Notes under the pieces: generated by a model
What the model was told of the DNA's origin: nothing
The model's database searches: none
The model's input: the letters and a program-made list of their open reading frames with translations, nothing else
Assembly (NCBI RefSeq): GCF_900113655.1
Contig: NZ_FOQF01000009.1
Coordinates: 53,494-117,493 of the forward strand
Reading direction: 5' to 3'
Length of the DNA: 64,000 bases
Source of the DNA: Pseudobutyrivibrio sp. OR37
GTDB lineage: Bacteria; Bacillota; Clostridia; Lachnospirales; Lachnospiraceae
Made by a program: the position numbers and the translations under genes
Part shown: positions 9,101 through 17,328 of the stretch, piece by piece
How positions within the stretch are numbered: the stretch's first letter is position 1
Layout of the letters: each line of letters starts with the position of its first letter

Positions 9101-9104
9101 GTAA

Positions 9105-9947
9105 ATGAGTGGAATATTATATTTAGTTGCAACTCCAATCGGAAACCTTGAGGATATGACCTTTCGTGCAGTACGAATCCTTAAAGAGGTTGATTTGATT
9201 GCGGCAGAAGATACTAGAAATTCAATAAAGCTATTAAATCATTTTGAGATAGATACACCAATGACCAGCTATCATGAATTCAATAAGGTAGATAAAGCAA
9301 TCACTCTTATTGAAAAGCTTAAAGAGGGACAAAACATTGCGGTCATTACGGATGCCGGAACACCAGGCATATCTGACCCAGGCGAAGAGTTGGTAAAGAT
9401 GTGCTACGAGGAAGGAATTGAGGTCACATCGGTTCCTGGCCCAGCTGCATGTATCACTGCGGTAACAATGTCGGGACAGGCCTGCAGACGCTTTGCATTT
9501 GAGGCATTTTTACCAAAAGACAAAAAAGAGCGTCGAAGAGTCTTAGAAGAGACAAAAAATGAAACTAGAACAATTATCATTTATGAGGCACCACATCATT
9601 TGATTGGTACCCTAAAGGAGCTTAGAGATGTACTTGGTGAGGATAGAGGAATCACCCTTTGTAGAGAGCTCACCAAAAAGCATGAGGAAAAAGAAAAGAC
9701 TACAATCGGCGGAGCACTTAAGTCTTACGAAACTAAAGAGCCAAGAGGCGAATATGTGCTTGTTATTGCTGGCAAATCAAAGGCCGAGGTAATAGAAGAA
9801 GCCAGAGCAGCTTTTGATGAAATGTCCATAGAGGAACACATGCAGATGTACTTAGACCAGGGCATGGATAAAAAAGAAGCTATGAAGGCAGTTGCAAAGG
9901 ATAGGGGAGTTAGCAAGCGTGATATTTATAACGCGCTTTTAGATTAA
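9105..9947 (+). CDS. rsmI: 16S rRNA (cytidine(1402)-2'-O)-methyltransferase
   Basis: A 280-aa tetrapyrrole-methylase-fold enzyme that 2'-O-methylates C1402 in the decoding centre of 16S rRNA. Family motifs are the N-terminal LYLVATPIGNLEDMT, AAEDTRNS (about 34-41), TDAGTPGISDPG (about 84-95) and the PGPAA motif. Length is standard. The gene's ribosome site is donated by the repeat directly upstream. It probably belongs to the long operon from the decarboxylase onwards. Confidence 0.95.
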   Translation: MSGILYLVATPIGNLEDMTFRAVRILKEVDLIAAEDTRNSIKLLNHFEIDTPMTSYHEFNKVDKAITLIEKLKEGQNIAVITDAGTPGISDPGEELVKMCYEEGIEVTSVPGPAACITAVTMSGQACRRFAFEAFLPKDKKERRRVLEETKNETRTIIIYEAPHHLIGTLKELRDVLGEDRGITLCRELTKKHEEKEKTTIGGALKSYETKEPRGEYVLVIAGKSKAEVIEEARAAFDEMSIEEHMQMYLDQGMDKKEAMKAVAKDRGVSKRDIYNALLD

Positions 9948-9957
9948 AGGAGAAAAA

Positions 9958-10416
9958 ATGTATTTTATTACAGATTTGTTTACTAACAAGATTTTTCTTG
10001 CACCAGCATCGGCTTGGTTCTTAGCACAGATATTAAAAGTGGTTATTGATACTGTAAAATCAGGCTTTTGCAAGGAGCGTTTAATCGGTGGCGGCGGAAT
10101 GCCAAGCTCACATGCTGCTACAGTTACAGGCCTTGTTGTTATAACAGCAATTTTGTATGGTGGTGCATCCTTTGAATTTACAATGGCTCTGTTTTTTGCT
10201 TTTATTGTTATATATGATGCGCGAGGCGTTCGCTACGAGACTCAGCGCCAGGGTAAGGCCTTGAACAATCTTAATGATGAACGTCAGGAAGAGGGCAAGC
10301 AGCCTCTTGATATTATCAAATTCAAGGAGAAGCTTGGTCACACAATTCCAGAGCTTGTTGCAGGAATGGTGCTTGGAATAGTATGTGCTGTTGTTGTGTA
10401 TCATTTACCATTCTAG
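9958..10416 (+). CDS. Divergent PAP2 family membrane protein (DUF212)
   Basis: A 152-aa integral membrane protein of the DUF212 family, distantly related to PAP2 acid phosphatases. Three or four hydrophobic segments are visible. The conserved GGMPSSHAATVTGLV (residues about 46-60) corresponds to the PAP2 SGH region, and YDARGVRYETQRQGKALN follows. Substrate is unknown; a lipid phosphate is a possibility from the fold. AAAGGAG precedes the ATG closely after rsmI, so it is probably in the same operon. Confidence 0.85.
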   Translation: MYFITDLFTNKIFLAPASAWFLAQILKVVIDTVKSGFCKERLIGGGGMPSSHAATVTGLVVITAILYGGASFEFTMALFFAFIVIYDARGVRYETQRQGKALNNLNDERQEEGKQPLDIIKFKEKLGHTIPELVAGMVLGIVCAVVVYHLPF

Positions 10417-10467
10417 TAGTGGTTATAGATAAATGATTTGCTTAAGCGAAGGAAAGGGGGAAAAGTA

Positions 10468-11235
10468 TTGGAAAATATGGAAAGCATAAAAGCATTAAAA
10501 GAGATGATTGATGAATCGTCCAAAATAGTGTTTTTTGGCGGGGCTGGAGTATCTACTGAAAGTGGAATTCCAGATTTTCGTAGTAAAGATGGTCTTTATA
10601 ACCAGCATGACGTAAGGTTTGATATGTATCAGCCAGAGTATTTGCTTAGCCATTCTTGTTTGATGCGTGAGCCAAAGGTTTATTTCGAATTCCATCGTCA
10701 GAAGATGGACACCAGAAATATTGAGCCCAACAATGCTCATAAGTATCTGGCAAAGCTTGAAGAGATGGGAAAGCTGATAGGTGTGGTTACACAAAATATC
10801 GATGGTTTACACCAAAAGGCTGGCAGCAAAAAGGTTTATGAGATTCACGGTAGTGCACTTAGAAATTACTGTATGAATTGTGGAACCAGCTACCCTGTGG
10901 ATTATATTTTTGATTCTGAAGATGAAATCCCAAAATGTGATTATTGTGGCGGCACAGTTCGTGCAGACATTACATTATATGAAGAGGGATTGCCAGAGGA
11001 TCAGGTGGAAGGTGCAATCAGTGCTATTTCATCTGCTGATATGATGATAATCGGTGGCACATCACTTACTGTGTATCCTGCGGCATCATTTGTTAATTAT
11101 TTCAGAGGCAAGTATTTGGTAATCATTAATCAAAGTGATTTAGCCGTTAGAAAGGCAGAAAACACATTGATTATTCGAGAGAGAATCGGTGAAGTATTCA
11201 CGGAGCTTGCCAAGCTACAAGGGATAGAATTGTAG
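10468..11235 (+). CDS. NAD-dependent protein deacylase (sirtuin)
   Basis: A 255-aa SIR2-family enzyme that removes acyl groups from lysines using NAD+, giving nicotinamide and O-acyl-ADP-ribose. NAD-binding GGAGVSTESGIPDFRS, catalytic TQNIDGLHQKAG and EIHGS, and four zinc cysteines (CMNCGTSY ... CDYCGG) are intact. A TTG start at 10468 is chosen because AGGGGG lies seven bases upstream; the ATG at 10477 would be too far. It stands before the rpsF operon and near the NAD synthetase gene. Confidence 0.92.
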   Translation: MENMESIKALKEMIDESSKIVFFGGAGVSTESGIPDFRSKDGLYNQHDVRFDMYQPEYLLSHSCLMREPKVYFEFHRQKMDTRNIEPNNAHKYLAKLEEMGKLIGVVTQNIDGLHQKAGSKKVYEIHGSALRNYCMNCGTSYPVDYIFDSEDEIPKCDYCGGTVRADITLYEEGLPEDQVEGAISAISSADMMIIGGTSLTVYPAASFVNYFRGKYLVIINQSDLAVRKAENTLIIRERIGEVFTELAKLQGIEL

Positions 11236-11284
11236 GAAATACCTTAGTTTAGAAGAAAAATATTAAAGAAATACTATTAAAGCC

Positions 11285-11313
11285 TTGAAAAACGCAACCG
11301 TTCATGCTATTAT
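11285..11313 (+). promoter_or_regulatory. Predicted rpsF operon promoter
   Basis: TTGAAA and TATTAT with a 17-base spacer. The expected start of transcription near 11320 gives a leader of about 80 bases before rpsF. Confidence 0.7.
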
Positions 11314-11347
11314 CTTAATTCGTGGTATAAAATTTATTATATCCTTG

Positions 11348-11373
11348 CTAGGCTATTTCAAATAATAGCTTGG
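11348..11373 (+). promoter_or_regulatory. Leader hairpin upstream of rpsF (possible S6:S18 control site)
   Basis: A 10-bp stem (CTAGGCTATT / AATAGCTTGG, with two G-U pairs) and six-base loop in the rpsF leader. In many bacteria the S6:S18 complex binds its own rpsF leader. The conserved CCG of the published motif is not obvious here, so this role is tentative. Confidence 0.35.
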
Positions 11374-11400
11374 CCAATAGACCAAAAGGAGGTAGAAAGC

Positions 11401-11691
11401 ATGAATAAGTATGAATTAGCACTCGTTGTTAATGCGAAGATCGAAGACGATGCAAGAACTGCCACAGTTGAAAAGGCAAAGGAGTACATCACTCGCTTTG
11501 GTGGACAGATTACAGACGTCGATGATTGGGGCAAGAAGAGACTTGCTTACGATATTCAGAAGATGAATGAAGGTTTCTATTACTTCATCCATTTCGATGC
11601 TGAAGCAGGCGTACCTGCACAGATCGAAGAGAATGTTCGCATCATGGACAACGTTCTTCGTTTCTTATGCGTTAGAGCTGACGAGGCTTAA
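11401..11691 (+). CDS. rpsF: 30S ribosomal protein S6
   Basis: A 96-aa S6 protein of the small ribosomal subunit, which pairs with S18 on 16S rRNA. The N-terminal MNKYELALVVN and the DDWGKKRLAYDIQKMNEGFY region are typical. A strong AAAGGAGG ribosome site lies ten bases ahead. The rpsF-ssb-rpsR order is the universal bacterial arrangement. Confidence 0.97.
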   Translation: MNKYELALVVNAKIEDDARTATVEKAKEYITRFGGQITDVDDWGKKRLAYDIQKMNEGFYYFIHFDAEAGVPAQIEENVRIMDNVLRFLCVRADEA

Positions 11692-11715
11692 TAGTGTAAG
11701 ACAAGGAGATTAATT

Positions 11716-12165
11716 ATGAATAAAGTTATTCTTATGGGACGTCTCACAAGAGACCCAGAGGTTCGTTACGGTGGAGCAAACAACAGCGCTGTTGCAAGAT
11801 TTTCACTTGCTGTAGATCGTAGATTCAAGCGTGATGGAGATGAGCAGACAGCTGATTTTATTAACTGTGTTGCATTTGGCAAGACAGCTGAGTTCCTTGA
11901 GAAGTATGCTCGCAAGGGCACAAAGTTTGTAGTTGAAGGTCGTATTCAGACAGGCAGCTATACAAACAAGGAAGGTCAGAAGGTTTACACTACTGATGTA
12001 GTTTGCGAGAATGTCGAGTTCGCAGAGAGCAAGAATTCTCAGAGTAATGGTGGTGCAGTAAGCGGTGGCTTTGACGGTGGCAGCAACTTCGCACCAAGCT
12101 CTGATGCAGGCGACGGATTTATGAACATCCCTGATGGAATTGACGAGGAATTACCGTTCAACTAA
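11716..12165 (+). CDS. ssb: Single-stranded DNA-binding protein
   Basis: A 149-aa SSB with the N-terminal OB fold (MNKVILMGRLTRDPEVRY; FINCVAFGKTAEF) and a Gly/Ser/Asn-rich linker. The acidic tail ends in DEELPFN: the family tip is DDDxPF with Phe last, and here one Asn follows it. The tail recruits replication and repair partners. It lies 24 bases after rpsF with an AAGGAG site. Confidence 0.96.
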   Translation: MNKVILMGRLTRDPEVRYGGANNSAVARFSLAVDRRFKRDGDEQTADFINCVAFGKTAEFLEKYARKGTKFVVEGRIQTGSYTNKEGQKVYTTDVVCENVEFAESKNSQSNGGAVSGGFDGGSNFAPSSDAGDGFMNIPDGIDEELPFN

Positions 12166-12211
12166 GTCAAGGCAACGAAAGCTTTGACTAACATCTATAG
12201 GAGGTTAAATC

Positions 12212-12466
12212 ATGGCTTTTAATAAGACAAGCGATGGTCAGCAGAGAAGAAGACCAATGCATAGAAGAAAGAAAGTCTGTGTTTTCTGTGGTAAAGATAA
12301 CGTTATCGACTACAAGGATACAGCAAAGCTTAAGAAGTACATTTCTGAGCGTGGAAAGATTCTTCCACGTCGTATCACAGGCACATGTGCTAAGCACCAG
12401 AGAGCTCTTACAGTAGCTATCAAGCGTGCTCGTCACGTTGCACTTATGCCATACGTACAGGATTAA
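12212..12466 (+). CDS. rpsR: 30S ribosomal protein S18
   Basis: An 84-aa S18. It shows the cysteine-containing N-terminal form ([10 protein letters not shown]) with further Cys at TGTCAKHQ, suggesting the zinc-binding C+ type, plus the core [27 protein letters not shown] precedes the ATG. Last gene of the operon, followed by a strong terminator. Confidence 0.96.
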   Translation: MAFNKTSDGQQRRRPMHRRKKVCVFCGKDNVIDYKDTAKLKKYISERGKILPRRITGTCAKHQRALTVAIKRARHVALMPYVQD

Positions 12467-12482
12467 TTCTTGAAATGATTAC

Positions 12483-12521
12483 AAAGCACTTTCTAGGGAA
12501 ACCTAGAGAGTGCTTTTTTTT
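12483..12521 (+). terminator. Terminator of rpsF-ssb-rpsR
   Basis: Long stem AGCACTTTCTAGG / CCTAGAGAGTGCT with a GAAA loop, followed by eight T residues. Confidence 0.9.
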
Positions 12522-12568
12522 ATGTTTAAACATCTAAATAGAATTCCGTTTGCCAGCATATCGCAATG

Positions 12569-12597
12569 TTGCCAAATCCGATAAAAAGATTTAAAAT
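12569..12597 (+). promoter_or_regulatory. Predicted nadE promoter
   Basis: TTGCCA and TAAAAT separated by 17 bases. Transcription would begin near 12604, directly in front of a terminator-like hairpin. Confidence 0.6.
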
Positions 12598-12607
12598 TTG
12601 AAAAGAC

Positions 12608-12648
12608 AAAGACGTCTGCTTTTTAGCGGGCGTCTTTTATTTTTTTTC
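12608..12648 (+). terminator. Terminator-like hairpin in the nadE leader
   Basis: Stem AAGACGTCTGCT / AGCGGGCGTCTT (three G-U pairs) and a T-rich tract, lying between the predicted promoter and the nadE ribosome site. It may end upstream readthrough, form an attenuator, or shield the 5' end of the mRNA. Confidence 0.65.
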
Positions 12649-12664
12649 GGGAAGGAACACTAAA

Positions 12665-14581
12665 GTGAAAGACGGATTTATAAAAATTGCTTGTGCTACA
12701 CCTGATATTAAGGTGGCTGATACTGAGCATAATGCAGATGAGATAATTAGATTAATCAGGGAAGCAAATGGGAAAGGTGTAAAGATTATTTGTTTCCCAG
12801 AATTAGGTATAACCGGATACACCTGCGGAGATTTATTCTTGCAGGACGTACTGCTAAAAGGAGCAGTGAATGCCGTGACAGATATTGCTGGTGCCACTGC
12901 AGGTTTGGATATAGTAGCTATTGTTGGATTGCCATATCAGGTAAAAGGTAAGCTTTATAATATTGCAGCAGTGATTAAAGGCGGGAAGGTGATTGGAGCT
13001 ACAGCTAAAAAGAACATTCCAAACTACAGTGAGTTTTATGAGCTGAGACATTTCACTCCTGCAGATGACAGCCTTATGGAAGAAATTAGCTTTGGCGCTG
13101 CAGGATCTGCAATGCTTTGTAGCAATCACGTATTCGCCTGCAAAGAAATAGCCAATCTGAAATTTGGTATAGAGATTTGCGAGGATCTTTGGGTAGCAGA
13201 TACTCCATCAGTAAAATTGGCAAAAAGCGGGGCTACTATTATTTTCAACCTTTCAGCCAGTGATGAGGTGATTGGAAAGGCTGATTACAGAAGAAATCTA
13301 ATTAAGGCAAAATCAGGAAGTCTTCTTTGCGCCTATGCTTATGCAGATGCAGGTGTAGGAGAGTCCACACAGGATATGGTTTTTGCAGGTCATAATATCA
13401 TTGCAGAAAATGGCACCGTATATGCGGAATCCAAAATCTTTGATAATGAGATGATAATAGCAGATGTAGATGTGGACAGACTAGTTCACGAACGTAGACG
13501 CATGAATACATTTATCGTTAATACGGATTGTGAAAGTCATCAGTCAGAGTTTTCATTAAAGCCAGTGGAGACAAAGATAACATTTGCTCCAACAAAGACA
13601 CCATTCGTTCCTACTGTAAAATATGATTTGGATAGTAGATGTGAGGAAATTCTTACCATGCAGGCAGTAGGGCTCATGACAAGAATCAGATATATTGGTT
13701 GCAAGAATGTGGTTATTGGTTTGTCCGGAGGCCTTGATTCTACACTTGCTCTTATTGTTACAGTTCATGCCTATGACCGACTGGGGCTCGATAAAAAGGG
13801 AATTCACTGCATTACAATGCCATGCTTTGGTACTACCGACAGAACCTACACCAATGCCTGCAGACTGGCAGAAGCATATGGCACAACCCTTGAGGAGATT
13901 AATATTAAGGCTAGTGTCAGCCAGCACTTTGAAGACATTGGTCAGGATAGTAACAATCATGATGTTACCTACGAGAATGGTCAGGCAAGAGAGCGCACCC
14001 AGATTCTTATGGATAAGGCAAACATGCTTGGTGGAATTGTAATTGGTACGGGTGATTTATCGGAGCTTGCCCTGGGATGGGCTACCTATAATGGGGACCA
14101 TATGTCAATGTATGCTGTTAATTCGTCTATTCCAAAGACCCTTGTAAGATGGCTTGTGGAATATGAGGCAAACCGTACAGATGGAATTCTCAGCAGTACA
14201 CTTAAAGATATTTTTGACACACCAGTCAGTCCAGAGCTTCTTCCACCTGATGAGGATGGAAAGATTTCACAGAGGACAGAAGACTTGGTGGGACCATACG
14301 AGCTTCACGATTACTTTTTGTATTACATGCTCCGTTTTGGATTTTCACCATCAAAGATATTCAGGCTGGCACAAAAATCCTTTGATGGTGACTACAGTCG
14401 TGAAGAAATCCTTAAATGGTTGAAGAAGTTCTACTGGAGATTCTTCACTCAGCAGTTCAAGAGAAGCTGTATGCCAGATGGTCCCAAGGTTGGTACAGTA
14501 ACCTTATCTCCAAGAGGAGATTTTAGAATGCCAAGTGATGCGGCTGTAAATCTTTGGATGAAAGAAATTGAGATAATTTAA
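12665..14581 (+). CDS. nadE: NAD+ synthetase, glutamine-dependent
   Basis: A 638-aa two-domain enzyme that makes NAD+ from deamido-NAD+, ATP and glutamine. The N-terminal nitrilase-type glutaminase has Glu in FPELGITGY (about 45), Lys in AKKNIPNYSEF and catalytic Cys in EICEDLW (about 170). The C-terminal synthetase has the PP-loop GLSGGLDST near residue 353 and the conserved GTGDLSELALGW region. The start is GTG, with AAGGA eight bases upstream. The fused glutaminase form is the long family type. Confidence 0.95.
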   Translation: MKDGFIKIACATPDIKVADTEHNADEIIRLIREANGKGVKIICFPELGITGYTCGDLFLQDVLLKGAVNAVTDIAGATAGLDIVAIVGLPYQVKGKLYNIAAVIKGGKVIGATAKKNIPNYSEFYELRHFTPADDSLMEEISFGAAGSAMLCSNHVFACKEIANLKFGIEICEDLWVADTPSVKLAKSGATIIFNLSASDEVIGKADYRRNLIKAKSGSLLCAYAYADAGVGESTQDMVFAGHNIIAENGTVYAESKIFDNEMIIADVDVDRLVHERRRMNTFIVNTDCESHQSEFSLKPVETKITFAPTKTPFVPTVKYDLDSRCEEILTMQAVGLMTRIRYIGCKNVVIGLSGGLDSTLALIVTVHAYDRLGLDKKGIHCITMPCFGTTDRTYTNACRLAEAYGTTLEEINIKASVSQHFEDIGQDSNNHDVTYENGQARERTQILMDKANMLGGIVIGTGDLSELALGWATYNGDHMSMYAVNSSIPKTLVRWLVEYEANRTDGILSSTLKDIFDTPVSPELLPPDEDGKISQRTEDLVGPYELHDYFLYYMLRFGFSPSKIFRLAQKSFDGDYSREEILKWLKKFYWRFFTQQFKRSCMPDGPKVGTVTLSPRGDFRMPSDAAVNLWMKEIEII

Positions 14582-14614
14582 TAAGCAGATAAATGTTAGG
14601 GGGTGGAAGATATC

Positions 14615-15604
14615 ATGGTAAAACTAAACGATTATTTGTATGATGGAGAGACAATTTTTAGGATATTACAGAAATATATAGATGATCTGGAGGAAAACGC
14701 ATTATCAACTCATAATCAGGTGGACTTAGTGCACTGCGCATTTCTTGACACTATATATGAGCTTTTAGAGCACAACGAATTTTTAACCTCTCAGTCTCAA
14801 AGAATTCGTGAGTTCTATAAATATATGGTAGTAGCATATCCATATTTGGCATTCACCTTTAAGGGGCGAATTAAATCTATTATCCGGGCGGAAGAAAAGT
14901 TTAATAGATATATTGTGGACTTCATATATGAATACTATCAGAAGTACCATCATTTCCCGGCAACCCAGGAGATAAAGGAAAAATTAAGTTGTTTTAGGGA
15001 TGTACTCGCCTATCGAATCGTTATCTCTTTACCTAAGTGTCATTTAAAAAAGGGACAGGATTTAGAAGAGGAAGAGATTAAGCTTTTATATGAAATAGCA
15101 AATAAAATGCCTGTGTTCTTGGAATCCCAGGGGTTTACAGTTGTTAAGGCAAATTTGGAAGGGCGTGAATGCTCGGAATTGTTGGATAAAAGTTTGTGGG
15201 ATACCTATAGAGATTATGTTCATAATCCAACCAGTGTTGGATATAGATCCTTACATTTAACCTTGTTTGATGATCAGGCAAGGTGCCACGTTGAGGTGCA
15301 GCTTAGAACGAAATCTATGGATGATAGTGCTGAAATTGGAGAGTCTAATCATCTGAGATATGTGGAGTCTCAGGAGCAGCAGAAAAACAGAAGATTAGAG
15401 ATACCGGAAGGGGAATGTGTATTCTTTGATGAGGCTTATGAGAGGGTTGTATCCTTGGAAAATTTAGATTTGGCAAAGCTTGATGTAAATATGTTTACTG
15501 CAGTAAATAACAGCTTGATAAATGATGGCTGTGGGTTATTTAGGGGACGACAGATTTTACCATTTGAACACTTATCAAGATTTCAAAATGGATTGGTGGA
15601 CTAG
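14615..15604 (+). CDS. RelA/SpoT-domain protein, (p)ppGpp synthetase-like
   Basis: About 329 aa. The RelA/SpoT nucleotidyltransferase region is visible: FKGRIKSIIRAEEKF (ATP-side RxKS motif), CFRDVLAYRIV (family DxxAxRI), DYVHNPTSVGYRSLHLTL (family DYI..PKxNGYxSLH) and VEVQLRTKSMDDSAE (with the catalytic Glu of the ExQxRT motif). There is no HD hydrolase, TGS or ACT domain, so it resembles a small alarmone synthetase, but with an N-terminal helical extension of about 80 residues and a C-terminal tail. The Asn of PKxNGY is Ser here. ATG at 14615 preferred over a GTG at 14603. It follows nadE by 33 bases. Confidence 0.75.
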   Translation: MVKLNDYLYDGETIFRILQKYIDDLEENALSTHNQVDLVHCAFLDTIYELLEHNEFLTSQSQRIREFYKYMVVAYPYLAFTFKGRIKSIIRAEEKFNRYIVDFIYEYYQKYHHFPATQEIKEKLSCFRDVLAYRIVISLPKCHLKKGQDLEEEEIKLLYEIANKMPVFLESQGFTVVKANLEGRECSELLDKSLWDTYRDYVHNPTSVGYRSLHLTLFDDQARCHVEVQLRTKSMDDSAEIGESNHLRYVESQEQQKNRRLEIPEGECVFFDEAYERVVSLENLDLAKLDVNMFTAVNNSLINDGCGLFRGRQILPFEHLSRFQNGLVD

Positions 15605-15676
15605 ACCTTATTTATTTGCCCGCAATAGATTTTTAATATAGTATAAATATGCATAATTGTGTTATAAACATTCTTG

Positions 15677-15706
15677 TTGACAAACAAAATAAAGGATGGA
15701 TATAAT
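15677..15706 (+). promoter_or_regulatory. Strong predicted promoter of the amino-acid ABC transporter
   Basis: Consensus TTGACA and TATAAT with an 18-base spacer. Expected start near 15713, giving a leader of about 108 bases that contains a terminator-like hairpin. Confidence 0.8.
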
Positions 15707-15736
15707 TTTGCACATAAATAAAGCGTGAATGTGCAA

Positions 15737-15773
15737 AGGGGCATATGTCGATTGACATGTGCCTCTTTTTTTA
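15737..15773 (+). terminator. Terminator-like hairpin in the ABC transporter leader
   Basis: A 13-bp stem (AGGGGCATATGTC / GACATGTGCCTCT) with GATT loop and seven T residues, located between the promoter and the start codon. It looks like an attenuator, although no alternative antiterminator fold or T-box was recognised. Confidence 0.7.
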
Positions 15774-15820
15774 TATTCAAAAGCGCATTTACGTTAATAA
15801 AGGAAAAGGAAGGTAATGGT

Positions 15821-16594
15821 ATGATGGAACGAAAAAAATTAGTAGCACTTATTATGACAATGGTTGTTGCCATGGCTATGATTACAGGTTGTGGTGCCAG
15901 CTCAAGCTCAAAAAAAGGAGAATATGAGGGAGAGCTGATTATGGCTACTAACGCGACATTCCCTCCATACGAGTTTGTTGAGAATGGTGAGTATGAGGGA
16001 ATAGATGTTGAAATAGCAGGAAAGATAGCAGAGGAATTAAATCTTGAGCTTGTTATTGAGGACGTGGAGTTTGGTTCTATCATAGCAGGTGTTGAGAGTG
16101 GTAAATACGATATGGGAATGGCTGGAATGACAGTCACAGATGAGAGAAAAGAGAGTGTAAACTTTTCTGAGACATATGCGGTAGCAGTTCAGTCAGTTAT
16201 AGTACCAGCAGGTTCTGATATCAAATCCATTGATGATATTTCAGCTGATACAAAGATTGGTGTGCAGCAGGATACAACAGGTGATATCTATGCTACAGAC
16301 GATTATGGCGATGAAGCAATTGTTCGTTACAAGGCAGGTCCAGATGCCGTTCAGGCTTTGGCGTCAGGCAAAGTTGATTGCGTAATCATCGATAAGGAGC
16401 CAGCAAAGGCTTATGTGGCAGCAAATGATGGACTCGAGTTGCTTGAGTCAGCATATGCAGAGGAGGAGTATGCAATCTGTGTAGCAAAGGGAAACGATGA
16501 GCTTCTTGAAAAGATTAATACAGCTTTGACTAAGCTTAAATCAGATGGAACTATAGATGAGATTGTTAGCAAATATATTTCTGCTGAGGATTAA
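15821..16594 (+). CDS. Amino-acid ABC transporter substrate-binding lipoprotein
   Basis: A 257-aa family 3 solute-binding protein. The signal peptide ends in a lipobox (MITGCGA), so the mature protein is anchored to the outer face of the membrane. The family motif NATFPPYEFVENGEYEGIDVEIAG is visible in part (ATFPPYEF, GIDVEIA). The ATG at 15821 follows AAGGAAGG by about seven bases; a longer in-frame reading upstream passes through the leader hairpin and is unlikely. Ligand unknown; a cationic or guanidino amino acid is suggested only by downstream genes. Confidence 0.9.
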   Translation: MMERKKLVALIMTMVVAMAMITGCGASSSSKKGEYEGELIMATNATFPPYEFVENGEYEGIDVEIAGKIAEELNLELVIEDVEFGSIIAGVESGKYDMGMAGMTVTDERKESVNFSETYAVAVQSVIVPAGSDIKSIDDISADTKIGVQQDTTGDIYATDDYGDEAIVRYKAGPDAVQALASGKVDCVIIDKEPAKAYVAANDGLELLESAYAEEEYAICVAKGNDELLEKINTALTKLKSDGTIDEIVSKYISAED

Positions 16595-16596
16595 AG

Positions 16597-17328
16597 ATGA
16601 TGTGGCTCAGTAATTTTATTTCAGATTTCAAATTTGTTTTTTTAGAGAGCGAACGATATAAGCTAATCATCGAAGGATTATTTGTAACACTGGAAATCAC
16701 ATTGTTTGCAGTGTTGATTGGTATAGCTCTTGGTACTGTAGTGGCATCCATTCGTTCAACCTATGATAAGAACATTGAAAGTCTGAAGAAAAGAAAAAAT
16801 TTAGGATACTACGTATTATGTGTTTGCAATGTAATTTGCAAAATATATCTAACAGTAATTAGAGGTACGCCAACAGTAGTACAGCTGTTAATTGCCTATT
16901 TCATAGTATTTGCTACATCAAACAATGATGTTCAGATAGCAGTGTTTGCCTTTGGAATTAACTCAGGTGCATATGTGGCAGAAATAATTCGAGCAGGAAT
17001 TATGGCAGTGCCAGAGGGACAGTTTGAGGCAGGTCGCTCACTTGGATTTAATTACCTTCAGACAATGTTTCATATAATCATTCCGCAGATGGTAAAGAAT
17101 GTTTTACCTGCTCTTTGTAATGAGTTCATTGTGCTGATAAAGGAAACATCAATTGCAGGTTATATCGGAATTACGGATTTAACAAAGGCAGGAGATTTAA
17201 TTCGAGGACGTACATTTTCGGCATTCCTTCCGCTGTTTGGAGTGGCAGCTATCTACCTTCTTTTAGTACTTGTATTGACATATCTTGTTGGAAAACTGGA
17301 AAGGAGGTTACGTGCTAATGAAAGATAA
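16597..17328 (+). CDS. Amino-acid ABC transporter permease
   Basis: A 243-aa HisM/GlnP-type inner-membrane permease. Several hydrophobic helices are visible and the family EAA loop is clear around [31 protein letters not shown] is the usual first-half signature. It begins two bases after the binding-protein stop and overlaps the ATPase gene at its end. Homodimeric permeases of this family need no second permease gene, which fits the three-gene set. Confidence 0.93.
   Translation: MMWLSNFISDFKFVFLESERYKLIIEGLFVTLEITLFAVLIGIALGTVVASIRSTYDKNIESLKKRKNLGYYVLCVCNVICKIYLTVIRGTPTVVQLLIAYFIVFATSNNDVQIAVFAFGINSGAYVAEIIRAGIMAVPEGQFEAGRSLGFNYLQTMFHIIIPQMVKNVLPALCNEFIVLIKETSIAGYIGITDLTKAGDLIRGRTFSAFLPLFGVAAIYLLLVLVLTYLVGKLERRLRANER

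Noticed and set aside
13556..13960. A 134-codon open frame on the minus strand inside nadE
   Set aside because: It lies fully within the strongly supported NAD synthetase gene, has no ribosome site of note and no family pattern.
15713..15820. T-box or known amino-acid riboswitch in the ABC transporter leader
   Set aside because: The leader is about 108 bases with a single hairpin; no T-box sequence, specifier loop or lysine-riboswitch-like core was seen.
15601..16137. A 178-codon open frame on the minus strand over the start of the amino-acid-binding protein gene
   Set aside because: It is antisense to a clear lipoprotein gene and its promoter, has no recognisable domain, and its hydrophobic composition mirrors the codons of the real gene.
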